Below are positions 16,256 to 23,585 of a DNA stretch of 64,000 nt, piece after piece. The notes below the pieces were generated by a model, which did no database searches, had not been told where the DNA came from, and saw only the letters and a program-made list of their open reading frames with translations. How positions within the stretch are numbered: the stretch's first letter is position 1; each line of letters starts with the position of its first letter. The position numbers were made by a program, and so were the translations under genes. The stretch is from an uncultured Bacilli bacterium. Lineage in GTDB: Bacteria > Bacillota_I > Bacilli_A > RF39 > UBA660. The stretch lies in the NCBI GenBank assembly GCA_934086315.1, contig CAKOHZ010000002.1, positions 248,001 to 312,000 of the forward strand, given 5' to 3'.

Positions 16256-17122
16256 ATGTTAAATAGTACAATTACAAGTTTAATTAATATTGCATATGAA
16301 GTAAGTTATAATTATGATTTTGGTAATAATAGTGGAAGTGGAAGTTTAGGAGGTATACTTCTTATTCCTAGTATAACGATCTTAATACTGATTATTTGTA
16401 TGTGGAAAATGTTCACCAAAGCAGGCAAGCCAGGATGGGCAGCTATAGTTCCCGTTTACAATACAATCGTATTAATACAAATAGCTGGATTATCAATGAT
16501 GTATTTATTATTCTTCTTCGTACCTATTTTAAATATATATGCTATATTTAAAATATATATTGAGATAGCTCATAAATTTGGTAAATCAACTGGATTTGGT
16601 GTTGGTATGATATTTTTAAGCATCATTTTTATGCCAATGTTAGCATTTGGAAATGCAACATATGAAGGAAATAGTAATCCTTCAATGAATAATAACTATA
16701 ACAACAATAATTATAATAATCAACCTACTAACAATCAACAAACTATGGGCTTTGATCCACAAACTGGACAACCTATCATAGGCTACGATCCACAAACTGG
16801 GCAACCAATATATGGTAATCAAAATTCAACACAAGTAAATAATACTTTCACTGATAATAGTATGACTCAACCAACTAATAATACATTCGTTGATAACAAT
16901 ATGAGTCAACCTACAAGTAATACTTTCGTTGACAATGGTATAACTAACAATATTGAATCAAATACTCATGTAGAACCTACTCAAAATAGTTTTGTAGCAC
17001 CTAATGAGCCAGTTACGCCAGTTGCGCCTGTAGAGCCAACAAATACTGCTCAAGCAATAGTTAATATTGATAAACCGGATGCAACACCAATAAGCGATGG
17101 TTACAAATCAATAATTAAATAA
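16256..17122 (+). CDS. DUF5684-type membrane protein with Asn/Gln-rich repeat tail
   Basis: 288 aa. Residues 30-135 carry three to four membrane helices with KMFTKAGKPGWAAIVPVYNT, the hallmark of the DUF5684/signal-peptidase-I-like small membrane family. From about 140 the protein is low-complexity: an Asn-rich stretch, two tandem copies of YDPQTGQPI-type repeats (FDPQTGQPIIG and YDPQTGQPIYG), then three copies of an NTFxDN-type repeat (16843-16945), and a Pro/Val-rich end. The tail is probably disordered. Function unknown. AGAAAGGAG precedes the ATG. Single plus-strand gene with a bidirectional terminator shared with cysS. Confidence 0.75.
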   Translation: MLNSTITSLINIAYEVSYNYDFGNNSGSGSLGGILLIPSITILILIICMWKMFTKAGKPGWAAIVPVYNTIVLIQIAGLSMMYLLFFFVPILNIYAIFKIYIEIAHKFGKSTGFGVGMIFLSIIFMPMLAFGNATYEGNSNPSMNNNYNNNNYNNQPTNNQQTMGFDPQTGQPIIGYDPQTGQPIYGNQNSTQVNNTFTDNSMTQPTNNTFVDNNMSQPTSNTFVDNGITNNIESNTHVEPTQNSFVAPNEPVTPVAPVEPTNTAQAIVNIDKPDATPISDGYKSIIK

Positions 17123-17124
17123 TT

Positions 17125-17154
17125 AAAAAGCATTCCAAACGGATTGCTTTTTTT
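17125..17154. terminator. Bidirectional terminator between the DUF5684 gene and cysS
   Basis: AAAAAGCA-TTCC-AAAC-GGAT-TGCTTTTT forms a stem with A-run on one side and T-run on the other, serving both convergent genes. Confidence 0.8.
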
Positions 17155-17155
17155 G

Positions 17156-18553
17156 CTATTTAATTTCGTAAGTTGTTCCTTCACGAGTATCTTTAAGAAC
17201 TATACCATTTTCTAATAATTCATTACGAATACTATCAGCAAGTTCATAATTCTTATTCTTTTTTGCTTCATTTCTTTCTTCTATTTTAGACTTAATATAT
17301 TCTTCATCTATCTCACTATTATTAATAGCTTCAACAGTAAGTTCAAGTCCTAAAACTTTATCAAAATCTTTAATCAACTCATATTTTGTTAAATCATTTG
17401 TTTCAACCTTTAATACATCATAAATTACAGATATAGCATTCGCAGTATTAATATCATCTTCTAAATAAGAAACAAATTTATCTTTGTATTCATTGAATAC
17501 TTTATTATCAACCTCTCCATCTTTAGAAAGGCTTAATACTTTATTTTTAAGTTTTTTATAAGCATTTTCAGCTCCGTCTAAAGAACTATAACTAAATGTT
17601 AATTGCTTTCTATAATGACTTTGTAAGCATAAGAAACGATAACTAAGTGGATCATAACCATTTTCGATTAATGTATCTACTGTTAAAGTTTTACCCTTAC
17701 TTTTACTCATCTTTCCGCTTTCGTCATTTAAATGTTCAACATGGAACCAATATTTACACCAAGGATGTCCTAAAAAGCTCTCAGATTGAGCAATCTCATT
17801 AGTATGATGTGGAAAAATATTATCTACACCACCACAATGTATATCTAAATGTTCTCCTAAATATTTAATACTAATACCAGAACATTCAATATGCCAGCCT
17901 GGATATCCAAGACCAAATGGGCTTTCCCATTTTAAATCTTGACTATCAAATTTAGATTTAGTAAACCAAAGTACAAAATCAGCCTTATTTTTCTTATTAT
18001 CATCAACTTCAACTGTATCTCTTACTCCATCTAATAGTTCTTCTTCTATATGATTAGTTAAAACATAATATTGTTTTAATTTACTTGTATCAAAATATAC
18101 ATTTCCTCCAGCTTCATAAGCATATCCTGTATCTAATAATTTTTGAATAATCTTTATATATTCATCAATATTTTCAGTAGCAGGACTAACTATTTCTGGT
18201 TTAATTATATTAAGTTTTTTGAAATCTTCAAAAAATATATTTGTATAATATTTAGCTATTTCAAGTACCGTTTTATGTTCTTTTTGAGCAGCAGTTACCA
18301 TTTTATCATTTCCAGTATCTGAATCACTTGATAAATGCCCTACATCTGTAATATTCATACATCGTTTAACATTATACCCTAAATATCTTAATGTACGTTC
18401 TAAGATATCTTCCATTATATAAGTTCTTAAGTTGCCAATATGTGCATAATGATAAACTGTTGGTCCACATGTATACATATTAACAACATCATTATTCCAA
18501 GGAATAAATTCCTCTTCACTATGACTTAAAGTATTGTAAATCTTTAATGACAT
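17156..18553 (-). CDS. cysS: Cysteinyl-tRNA synthetase
   Basis: 465 aa, normal for the family. CysS charges tRNA-Cys. Class I motifs are visible: CGPTVYHYAHIGNLRTY (HIGH-like, near 29-45), HIECSGIS and HCGGVDNIFPHHTNE, which contain zinc-binding Cys/His residues, and KMSKSKG near 270. The C-terminal anticodon-binding helix bundle ends with RNELLENGIVLKDTREGTTYEIK, typical of CysS. RBS AGAGGTG precedes the ATG. The leader is under 100 bases and shows no T-box. It follows recA on the same strand but is separated by the recA terminator. Confidence 0.97.
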   Translation of the reverse strand: MSLKIYNTLSHSEEEFIPWNNDVVNMYTCGPTVYHYAHIGNLRTYIMEDILERTLRYLGYNVKRCMNITDVGHLSSDSDTGNDKMVTAAQKEHKTVLEIAKYYTNIFFEDFKKLNIIKPEIVSPATENIDEYIKIIQKLLDTGYAYEAGGNVYFDTSKLKQYYVLTNHIEEELLDGVRDTVEVDDNKKNKADFVLWFTKSKFDSQDLKWESPFGLGYPGWHIECSGISIKYLGEHLDIHCGGVDNIFPHHTNEIAQSESFLGHPWCKYWFHVEHLNDESGKMSKSKGKTLTVDTLIENGYDPLSYRFLCLQSHYRKQLTFSYSSLDGAENAYKKLKNKVLSLSKDGEVDNKVFNEYKDKFVSYLEDDINTANAISVIYDVLKVETNDLTKYELIKDFDKVLGLELTVEAINNSEIDEEYIKSKIEERNEAKKNKNYELADSIRNELLENGIVLKDTREGTTYEIK

Positions 18554-18612
18554 ATGCTATTACACCTCTTTCTTTAAAATAAATTCTATCACATTTTATG
18601 CATTATTAAAAG

Positions 18613-18637
18613 AAAAAAGATTGAATATTCAATCTTT
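18613..18637 (-). terminator. Terminator of recA
   Basis: AAAGATTGAATATTCAATCT and its continuation form a perfect palindrome (18616-18637), followed on the minus strand by TTTTTTCTTTT. It lies 11 bases past the recA stop. Confidence 0.85.
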
Positions 18638-18647
18638 ATTTCAATTT

Positions 18648-19661
18648 TTATTTCTTTTGTTCTTTTTCTTCATTATTACTAAATAAATGGTTTCTAACTT
18701 TATCTTCTATTTCTTTATAAAGAGCTGGATTATTTTTAAGAACTAATTTAGCATTTTCTTTTCCTTGACCAATCTTCTCACCTTTATAACTATACCAAGC
18801 ACCACTCTTATCAAGGATACCTAAATTAGAAGCTATATCAATAATTTCACCAGTTTTAGAAATACCTTCACCATACATAATTTCTACTTCAGCAGTTTTA
18901 AATGGAGGAGCAACTTTATTTTTAACAACTTTAATAACTGTTTTATTTCCAAGTACATCACTACCTACTTTAATTTGTTCAGCACGTCTAACATCTAATC
19001 TAACTGTAGAATAGAATTTAAGAGCTCTTCCTCCTGGTGTAGTTTCAGGATTACCAAACATAACTCCAACTTTTTCTCTTAATTGATTTATAAATATACA
19101 TATAGTATTTGTTTTATTAACAATACCACCAAGTTTTCTTAATGCTTGTGACATAAGTCTAGCTTGAAGTCCAACATGAGAGTCTCCCATTTCTCCTTCT
19201 ATTTCAGCTTGAGGAACAAGTGCAGCAACTGAATCAATTACTATAATACTCATAGCTTCACTTCTAACTAATGCTTCTACTATTTCTAAAGCTTGTTCTC
19301 CAGTATCAGGTTGACTTAATAAAAGCTCATCAGTATCTACACCTAACTTCTTTGCATATACAGGATCTAATGCATGCTCAGCATCTATAAAAGCAGCCCT
19401 TCCACCAGTCTTTTGAACTTCAGCAATAGCATGCAAAGCAATAGTAGTTTTACCACTTGATTCAGGACCAAATATTTCAATAATTCTTCCCTTTGGATAA
19501 CCACCAACACCTAATGCTTGATCTAATGCTAAAGAACCACTTGATACAACATCTATATTTCTAACACCTTTTTCTCCTAATTTCATTATTGCGCCTTTAC
19601 CAAATTGTTTTTCGATATCAGCTAATACTTGTTCTAATGTTTTGTCTTTCTCTTTTTTCAT
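18648..19661 (-). CDS. recA: Recombinase RecA
   Basis: 337 aa. ATP-dependent strand-exchange protein and SOS coprotease. Walker [31 protein letters not shown], the L2 region with [20 protein letters not shown], and KNKVAPPFK are all intact. The length and the acidic/Lys-rich tail are typical. Expression is likely SOS-controlled: a sigma-A promoter with perfect -35 and a 16-base palindrome lie upstream. RBS GAAGGAGA precedes the ATG. No cinA, which often precedes recA in Firmicutes; instead pgsA-rodZ are further upstream, an order also common (pgsA-cinA-recA) with cinA missing. Confidence 0.99.
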   Translation of the reverse strand: MKKEKDKTLEQVLADIEKQFGKGAIMKLGEKGVRNIDVVSSGSLALDQALGVGGYPKGRIIEIFGPESSGKTTIALHAIAEVQKTGGRAAFIDAEHALDPVYAKKLGVDTDELLLSQPDTGEQALEIVEALVRSEAMSIIVIDSVAALVPQAEIEGEMGDSHVGLQARLMSQALRKLGGIVNKTNTICIFINQLREKVGVMFGNPETTPGGRALKFYSTVRLDVRRAEQIKVGSDVLGNKTVIKVVKNKVAPPFKTAEVEIMYGEGISKTGEIIDIASNLGILDKSGAWYSYKGEKIGQGKENAKLVLKNNPALYKEIEDKVRNHLFSNNEEKEQKK

Positions 19662-19684
19662 AAGTTTTCTCCTTCGATAATTTA

Positions 19685-19713
19685 ATTGTAAACTAAAAGA
19701 ATACCTTTGTCAA
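19685..19713 (-). promoter_or_regulatory. recA promoter
   Basis: TTGACA (19708-19713), 17 bases, TACAAT (19685-19690) on the minus strand; near-consensus sigma-A promoter 24 bases before the recA ATG. Confidence 0.85.
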
Positions 19714-19722
19714 CACTTTTTT

Positions 19723-19738
19723 ACAAACACTTGTTTGT
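19723..19738. promoter_or_regulatory. Probable LexA/SOS operator of recA
   Basis: ACAAACA-CT-TGTTTGT is a palindrome nine bases upstream of the recA -35. Its half site resembles the CGAAC/GTTCG type of Bacillus SOS boxes with A for G. Position and gene argue for LexA control; the exact consensus of this lineage is not known to me. Confidence 0.55.
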
Positions 19739-19860
19739 TAATAATTTAATTATCGATTTGATGGCTTTTCTATAATTAAATTATATCAAAAATAACAATA
19801 TACAAACATAAATTTTATATATTTTTTGTAGTATAAAATGTAATTTTAACTTTTTTAAAT

Positions 19861-19891
19861 AAAAAAATAGAAGCATATTTTGCTTCTATTT
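19861..19891 (-). terminator. Terminator of rodZ-pgsA
   Basis: AAATAGAAGCA pairs with TGCTTCTATTT around a five-base loop; seven T follow on the minus strand. It overlaps the pgsA stop codon. Confidence 0.85.
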
Positions 19892-20482
19892 AGTATCAAA
19901 TAAATACTTTTTATTTTTTACATAATATTGTATTCCACTTATTACAGATAACACTGTAGCTATCATAATAATTGCTTTAGCAGGATATACATTTATTAAT
20001 GAAAATGGTAAATCATAGAAGAATAATAATGTAATTCCAACTAACATACATGCAGTCTTAATTTTACCAGCCATTGAAGCACCAACAGCTCCTGATTTTT
20101 GCCCAGCAACCATTTTAATTGAATCTACTACAATATCTCTTGATACAATAACAACAGGTATAATCGGACTAATATAACCTTCAGTAGCTAATAATATAAG
20201 TACACCATTTACTAATATTTTATCAGCAATAGCATCCATAACTTTACCAATATCAGTCACTAAATTATACTTTCTTGCTAAATATCCATCAAGAAAATCT
20301 GTAAGAGATGCAATTAAGAATATAATTCCACATATAATATACTTACTATCAATAACAAGTTTACCTGCTAGTTGAAACTCTGGAAAACTAATACCTACTT
20401 TATCAACTGGAAAAATCATTATTATTAATAGTAATACAGATAACATTATCCTACATATAGTAATCTTATTTGGAACATTCAT
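19886..20482 (-). CDS. pgsA: CDP-diacylglycerol-glycerol-3-phosphate 3-phosphatidyltransferase
   Basis: 198 aa. This integral membrane enzyme makes phosphatidylglycerol phosphate. The CDP-alcohol phosphotransferase signature DFLDGYLARKYNLVTDIGKVMDAIADK (DxxDG, AR, GxxxDxxxD) is complete at about 63-89, and several membrane helices follow. It starts MNVPNKITICRI, the usual PgsA beginning. The gene begins two bases after the rodZ-like stop, so they are one transcript, an order conserved in Bacilli (rodZ-pgsA-recA). Confident assignment. Confidence 0.95.
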   Translation of the reverse strand: MNVPNKITICRIMLSVLLLIIMIFPVDKVGISFPEFQLAGKLVIDSKYIICGIIFLIASLTDFLDGYLARKYNLVTDIGKVMDAIADKILVNGVLILLATEGYISPIIPVVIVSRDIVVDSIKMVAGQKSGAVGASMAGKIKTACMLVGITLLFFYDLPFSLINVYPAKAIIMIATVLSVISGIQYYVKNKKYLFDTK

Positions 20483-20484
20483 AT

Positions 20485-20976
20485 CTAACCTCTCCTTTCA
20501 ATATTATAAAAATCTATATTAACATTTTGAAGTTGCGTATCAGTAACATACTTAACTATGAATAATACTAGAATAGCCAAAATAACAACAGCAATTATAT
20601 AAAGAATTAAATATTTAACATTATTACTTTTCCTTTGTATAGTATAAGGTGAAGCTATTTTGTTTTCTTCTTTTTGCTTTTCTAATATATTTATTTCTCT
20701 AGTTTGTTCTAATATATCACTAACTGGAATTCTAGAGGTATAACCAAATATAAAATCATTAAATTTATCTAATATTTCATCTTCATCTAGATTAAGATAT
20801 TTAGAATATTTCTTAATAGTTTCTTTTAAGAAAAACACATCTTTAAACGCATTAGCATTTCCATCCTCTAAGTTATCAAGTTGACTTTCAGTAATACCAA
20901 GATCTTTTATAACTTCTTCTTTAGAAATACCAATAGTTTCTCTAGCCTCTTTGAAGCTTTCTCCTATTTCTTTCAC
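20485..20976 (-). CDS. rodZ: RodZ-like HTH membrane protein
   Basis: 163 aa. N-terminal HTH_25 domain (GESFKEARETIGISKEEVIKDLGI, with LEDGN and FLKETIKKYSKYLNLDEDEI) followed by a linker and one membrane helix (about 134-155) with only a dozen residues outside. This is the shape of a short RodZ: cytoplasmic HTH that contacts MreB, single span, and a nearly missing periplasmic domain. RodZ helps maintain rod shape. Its place before pgsA matches Bacillus. Shorter than classical RodZ, which carries an extracellular domain. Confidence 0.82.
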   Translation of the reverse strand: MKEIGESFKEARETIGISKEEVIKDLGITESQLDNLEDGNANAFKDVFFLKETIKKYSKYLNLDEDEILDKFNDFIFGYTSRIPVSDILEQTREINILEKQKEENKIASPYTIQRKSNNVKYLILYIIAVVILAILVLFIVKYVTDTQLQNVNIDFYNIERRG

Positions 20977-21002
20977 TATTTAATCTCCTAAAAAAATAAA
21001 AA

Positions 21003-21356
21003 AATAATTTTTAATAAGCCATTTTCTGTACCTATAAATAGGTGGTAAACATTTATCTAAAGATTTCTCTCTCCCTTACTCCTTTGTTATTCATTTGTAA
21101 GGACTCCCCTACCAATTTTGGGTTTCTCACTCGTGGGGTTTACCTCGTTCCACAATAGTTATTCCTAACTATCTTCGTCTCTATGGCACTTTATGACTAC
21201 CATAATCAGTTCTTGATTACTTCATCGCCGTTAGTACTTATGCACTACCCAAGGTTATTTTTTCCCTTGGCACGAACACTTTCATTCATTTCAGAATGAG
21301 TGAGTATGGACTTTCCTCTACATAATTAATATGCAGCGTTTACCTAAAAAATTATT
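21003..21356 (-). ncRNA. rnpB: RNase P RNA
   Basis: The minus strand contains the universal RNase P core elements. Near the 5' end is GAGGAAAGTCCATACTC (CR I). ACGGCGATGAAG and the ACGAGGTAAACCCC block lie in the middle, and ACAGAAAATGGCTTA closes the 3' end (CR V). P1 is formed by AATAATTTTT at both boundaries (21003-21012 with 21347-21356). The transcript ends with a T-rich tract. The placement directly behind gpsB is the conserved Bacilli arrangement. Total about 354 bases, suitable for type B RNA. It is the catalytic RNA that matures tRNA 5' ends. Confidence 0.95.
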
Positions 21357-21361
21357 TTTTC

Positions 21362-21679
21362 TTATTCTTCTCCATAAACTACTTTTTCAAGGTCACTAAT
21401 TCTCTTTAATAAATCTACATTAGTAACACCTTTGTTAGAGTTAGCTATTTCAAGTGCTGACTTCATATTTCTAATTTCTGCTTTTAATTTAGCATTATCT
21501 GACTCTAAAACTTTGATTTCAGTTACTAATCTCTTAGTAGTAGTCTCAAAATCTACATAATCTTTAATAATTAAATCAAGAAATTGATCTACTTCTTGAG
21601 GTCTATATCCTCTAGCATCTATTTTAAAATCTTTATCAAGTATTTCTTTAGCAGTTAGAAATCTCTTTTCATCATACAT
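21362..21679 (-). CDS. gpsB: Cell division protein GpsB (DivIVA family)
   Basis: 105 aa. It begins MYDEKRFLTAKEILDKDFKI followed by RGYRPQEVDQFLDLIIKDY, the DivIVA-family lipid-binding motif, then a long coiled coil (about 35-75) and a short C-terminal helix. GpsB links penicillin-binding proteins to the division/elongation machinery. I choose the ATG at 21677-21679 because a promoter (21705-21733) would start transcription near 21697, making the upstream GTG unusable. The downstream neighbour is rnpB, as in Bacillus. Confidence 0.92.
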   Translation of the reverse strand: MYDEKRFLTAKEILDKDFKIDARGYRPQEVDQFLDLIIKDYVDFETTTKRLVTEIKVLESDNAKLKAEIRNMKSALEIANSNKGVTNVDLLKRISDLEKVVYGEE

Positions 21680-21704
21680 ACCTTTTAGCCTCTCTTCCAC
21701 AATA

Positions 21705-21733
21705 ATTTTACCTCAAAAAAACAACTTTTGCAA
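21705..21733 (-). promoter_or_regulatory. gpsB promoter
   Basis: TTGCAA (21728-21733), 17-base spacer, TAAAAT (21705-21710) on the minus strand. It lies just behind the terminator hairpin 21741-21762. Confidence 0.6.
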
Positions 21734-21740
21734 TATAAAA

Positions 21741-21762
21741 GAGCAAACACTATAGTTTGCTC
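21741..21762 (-). terminator. Terminator upstream of gpsB
   Basis: GAGCAAAC pairs with GTTTGCTC around a six-base loop; TTTTAT follows on the minus strand. It closes the operon coming from the MBL/priA/fmt side. A 26-codon ORF (21750-21830) ends inside the stem. Confidence 0.75.
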
Positions 21763-21879
21763 ACAAAATCTAAAATACAACTATTAACTAATAAATCCAT
21801 CTCTTTAAAATACTCATTAATATTTTTCATAAGTTTATATTACATTTTTTAAAGAAAAATTTCATTAAATTCGACAAAA

Positions 21880-22638
21880 TTAGTTATTTTTTTTAGTCAA
21901 ATCCTCAAAATACTTAATTTCACTTTCAAAATTATTAGAATTTATATTATTTATATAAATTGAATATTCAGTGTTTTCATTAGAATTTTTTATTATTTTT
22001 TCAAAATCATTAGTACTAAATTTTATGCTATTAATATTAGTACCATATTCAAATACTATAGACATTTTTTTATCTTCATCTATTTTATATGATGTCTTAT
22101 AAATATTATTATATTCATTTAAATATTCACTAACATTTATTTCGCAAGTATTATTATCTTTAAATGTACAATAATTTGTTACTTTTTTTATTAAATCAAA
22201 ATTATAAATATAATTTGGTATATCATTTATTACTTCTCCCTTTTTAGCAAGTTTAAATGTTTCACTACCTGGTATATAAATATTATTCTTGTGCTCTATA
22301 TATCCCTCTATATTAAGCGCAGTTCCATAATATATTGTTAAATCTTTATCTCTTTTTATTTCTAATTTTTTTTCATCTTCATTAGTGACTTTATATATTA
22401 GTATTTCATAATTATCTTTTATTAAATCTAATCTACTAATTAATTCTTCTTTTTTTATAGTTATTTCATCTACTTTAATATCATCTTTTTTTGTGTTATT
22501 TGTTTTACCAACTTTACCACCTACAAATAATAATGCAAAGCCCACAATAATAATACACAAATAAATTAAAGCTTTTCTTCTAACTTCATCATTTTCCTCT
22601 TCTTTAGGTTTTTTTTCTTCAAATAAATCTTTTAACAT
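21880..22638 (-). CDS. Membrane-anchored hypothetical protein
   Basis: 252 aa, family not recognised. The cytoplasmic N-terminus is highly charged (KEEENDEVRRK), one membrane helix spans about 24-43, and the remainder is an extracellular Asn/Lys-rich domain with two Cys (around residues 150-162) that could form a disulfide (YCTFKDNNTCEI). GGAGAA precedes the ATG. The gene overlaps the end of fmt by seven bases and is the last member of the priA-fmt operon. Co-location with fmt carries no clear functional meaning. Confidence 0.6.
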   Translation of the reverse strand: MLKDLFEEKKPKEEENDEVRRKALIYLCIIIVGFALLFVGGKVGKTNNTKKDDIKVDEITIKKEELISRLDLIKDNYEILIYKVTNEDEKKLEIKRDKDLTIYYGTALNIEGYIEHKNNIYIPGSETFKLAKKGEVINDIPNYIYNFDLIKKVTNYCTFKDNNTCEINVSEYLNEYNNIYKTSYKIDEDKKMSIVFEYGTNINSIKFSTNDFEKIIKNSNENTEYSIYINNINSNNFESEIKYFEDLTKKNN

Positions 22639-23561
22639 AATATTTCTCCAACTAATGTTTTATTTTTTCCATTCAGATAATCTTTAGCAGACATTTCTTT
22701 TTTACCACTTGGTTTAAGTCTTGTTATTATTATATTTTTATCTTTACACATTACACTTATACCCTCTTTAGAAGTTTCTATTATTTCACCAGGTTTTCCT
22801 TTGAAACTATTTCCTATAACAGATTCACATATCTTGATAACTTCTCCATTAAGTGTAGTATATGCTATTGGAAAAGGATACATCCCTCTTATTTGGTTAA
22901 ATACTTCACGAGCAGTTTTATTAAAATCTATTTTTTCTTCTTCACGTTTTATATTATATGCATATGTTACTTCATCGGGATTTTGTTTTGTTCTAGTAAT
23001 ATTACCACTAAATATATTAGGAAGTGTTTCTAATAATAGATCACGTCCCATAATACTAAGTTCATCATGTATTATTCCAACATTATCAGTATCTTTTATT
23101 TCTATACTTCTTTGAGTAATAATGTCTCCATCATCCATACCAGGAGCCATATACATAATAGTTATACCAGTCTCCTTATAACCATCAATTATACACTTAT
23201 GAAGCGGACTGCCACCTCTAAGTTTAGGAAGTAATGACGCATGAACATTTATAGCTTTATACTTTGGAGTATCAAGCAACACACTAGGTATTATTTGTCC
23301 ATAAGCACAAGTTATTATTATGTCAGGATTTTTTTCTAAAATATACTCATATTCATTTCTTATTTTATTTGGTTGATATACTTCTATATTATGTTTTAAT
23401 GCACACTCTTTAATTGGTGGTGCTTTAAGTTCATGATGCCTTCCTACTTCTTTATCAGGTTGTGTTACGACTAAAACCACATTGGTATTCTCTATTAACA
23501 TTTCTAAAACTGGTACACTAAACTCTGGAGTTCCCATAAATACTACTCTTTTATCTTTCAT
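22632..23561 (-). CDS. fmt: Methionyl-tRNA formyltransferase
   Basis: 309 aa. Formylates initiator Met-tRNA. Motifs: VFMGTPEFSVPVL at the N-terminus, the folate-binding HASLLPKLRGGSPLH (about 136-150) with catalytic Asn/His/Asp (NVHASLLP and GMDDGDII), and the C-terminal OB-like domain. One point: the usual RGAAPIQ is RGGSPLH. The length is normal. It sits 24 bases after priA; def, commonly between them, is absent here. Confidence 0.96.
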   Translation of the reverse strand: MKDKRVVFMGTPEFSVPVLEMLIENTNVVLVVTQPDKEVGRHHELKAPPIKECALKHNIEVYQPNKIRNEYEYILEKNPDIIITCAYGQIIPSVLLDTPKYKAINVHASLLPKLRGGSPLHKCIIDGYKETGITIMYMAPGMDDGDIITQRSIEIKDTDNVGIIHDELSIMGRDLLLETLPNIFSGNITRTKQNPDEVTYAYNIKREEEKIDFNKTAREVFNQIRGMYPFPIAYTTLNGEVIKICESVIGNSFKGKPGEIIETSKEGISVMCKDKNIIITRLKPSGKKEMSAKDYLNGKNKTLVGEILC

Positions 23562-23585
23562 CTTTTCACCTTCACATAAATTATA

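Noticed and set aside
16746..16945. Short tandem repeats considered as a CRISPR-like or VNTR array
   Set aside because: They are coding repeats (DPQTGQP and NTFxDN units) of the DUF5684 protein; no spacers or cas genes.
18554..18647. T-box for cysS
   Set aside because: The leader is too short and has no TGGN antiterminator motif; only the recA terminator palindrome is present.
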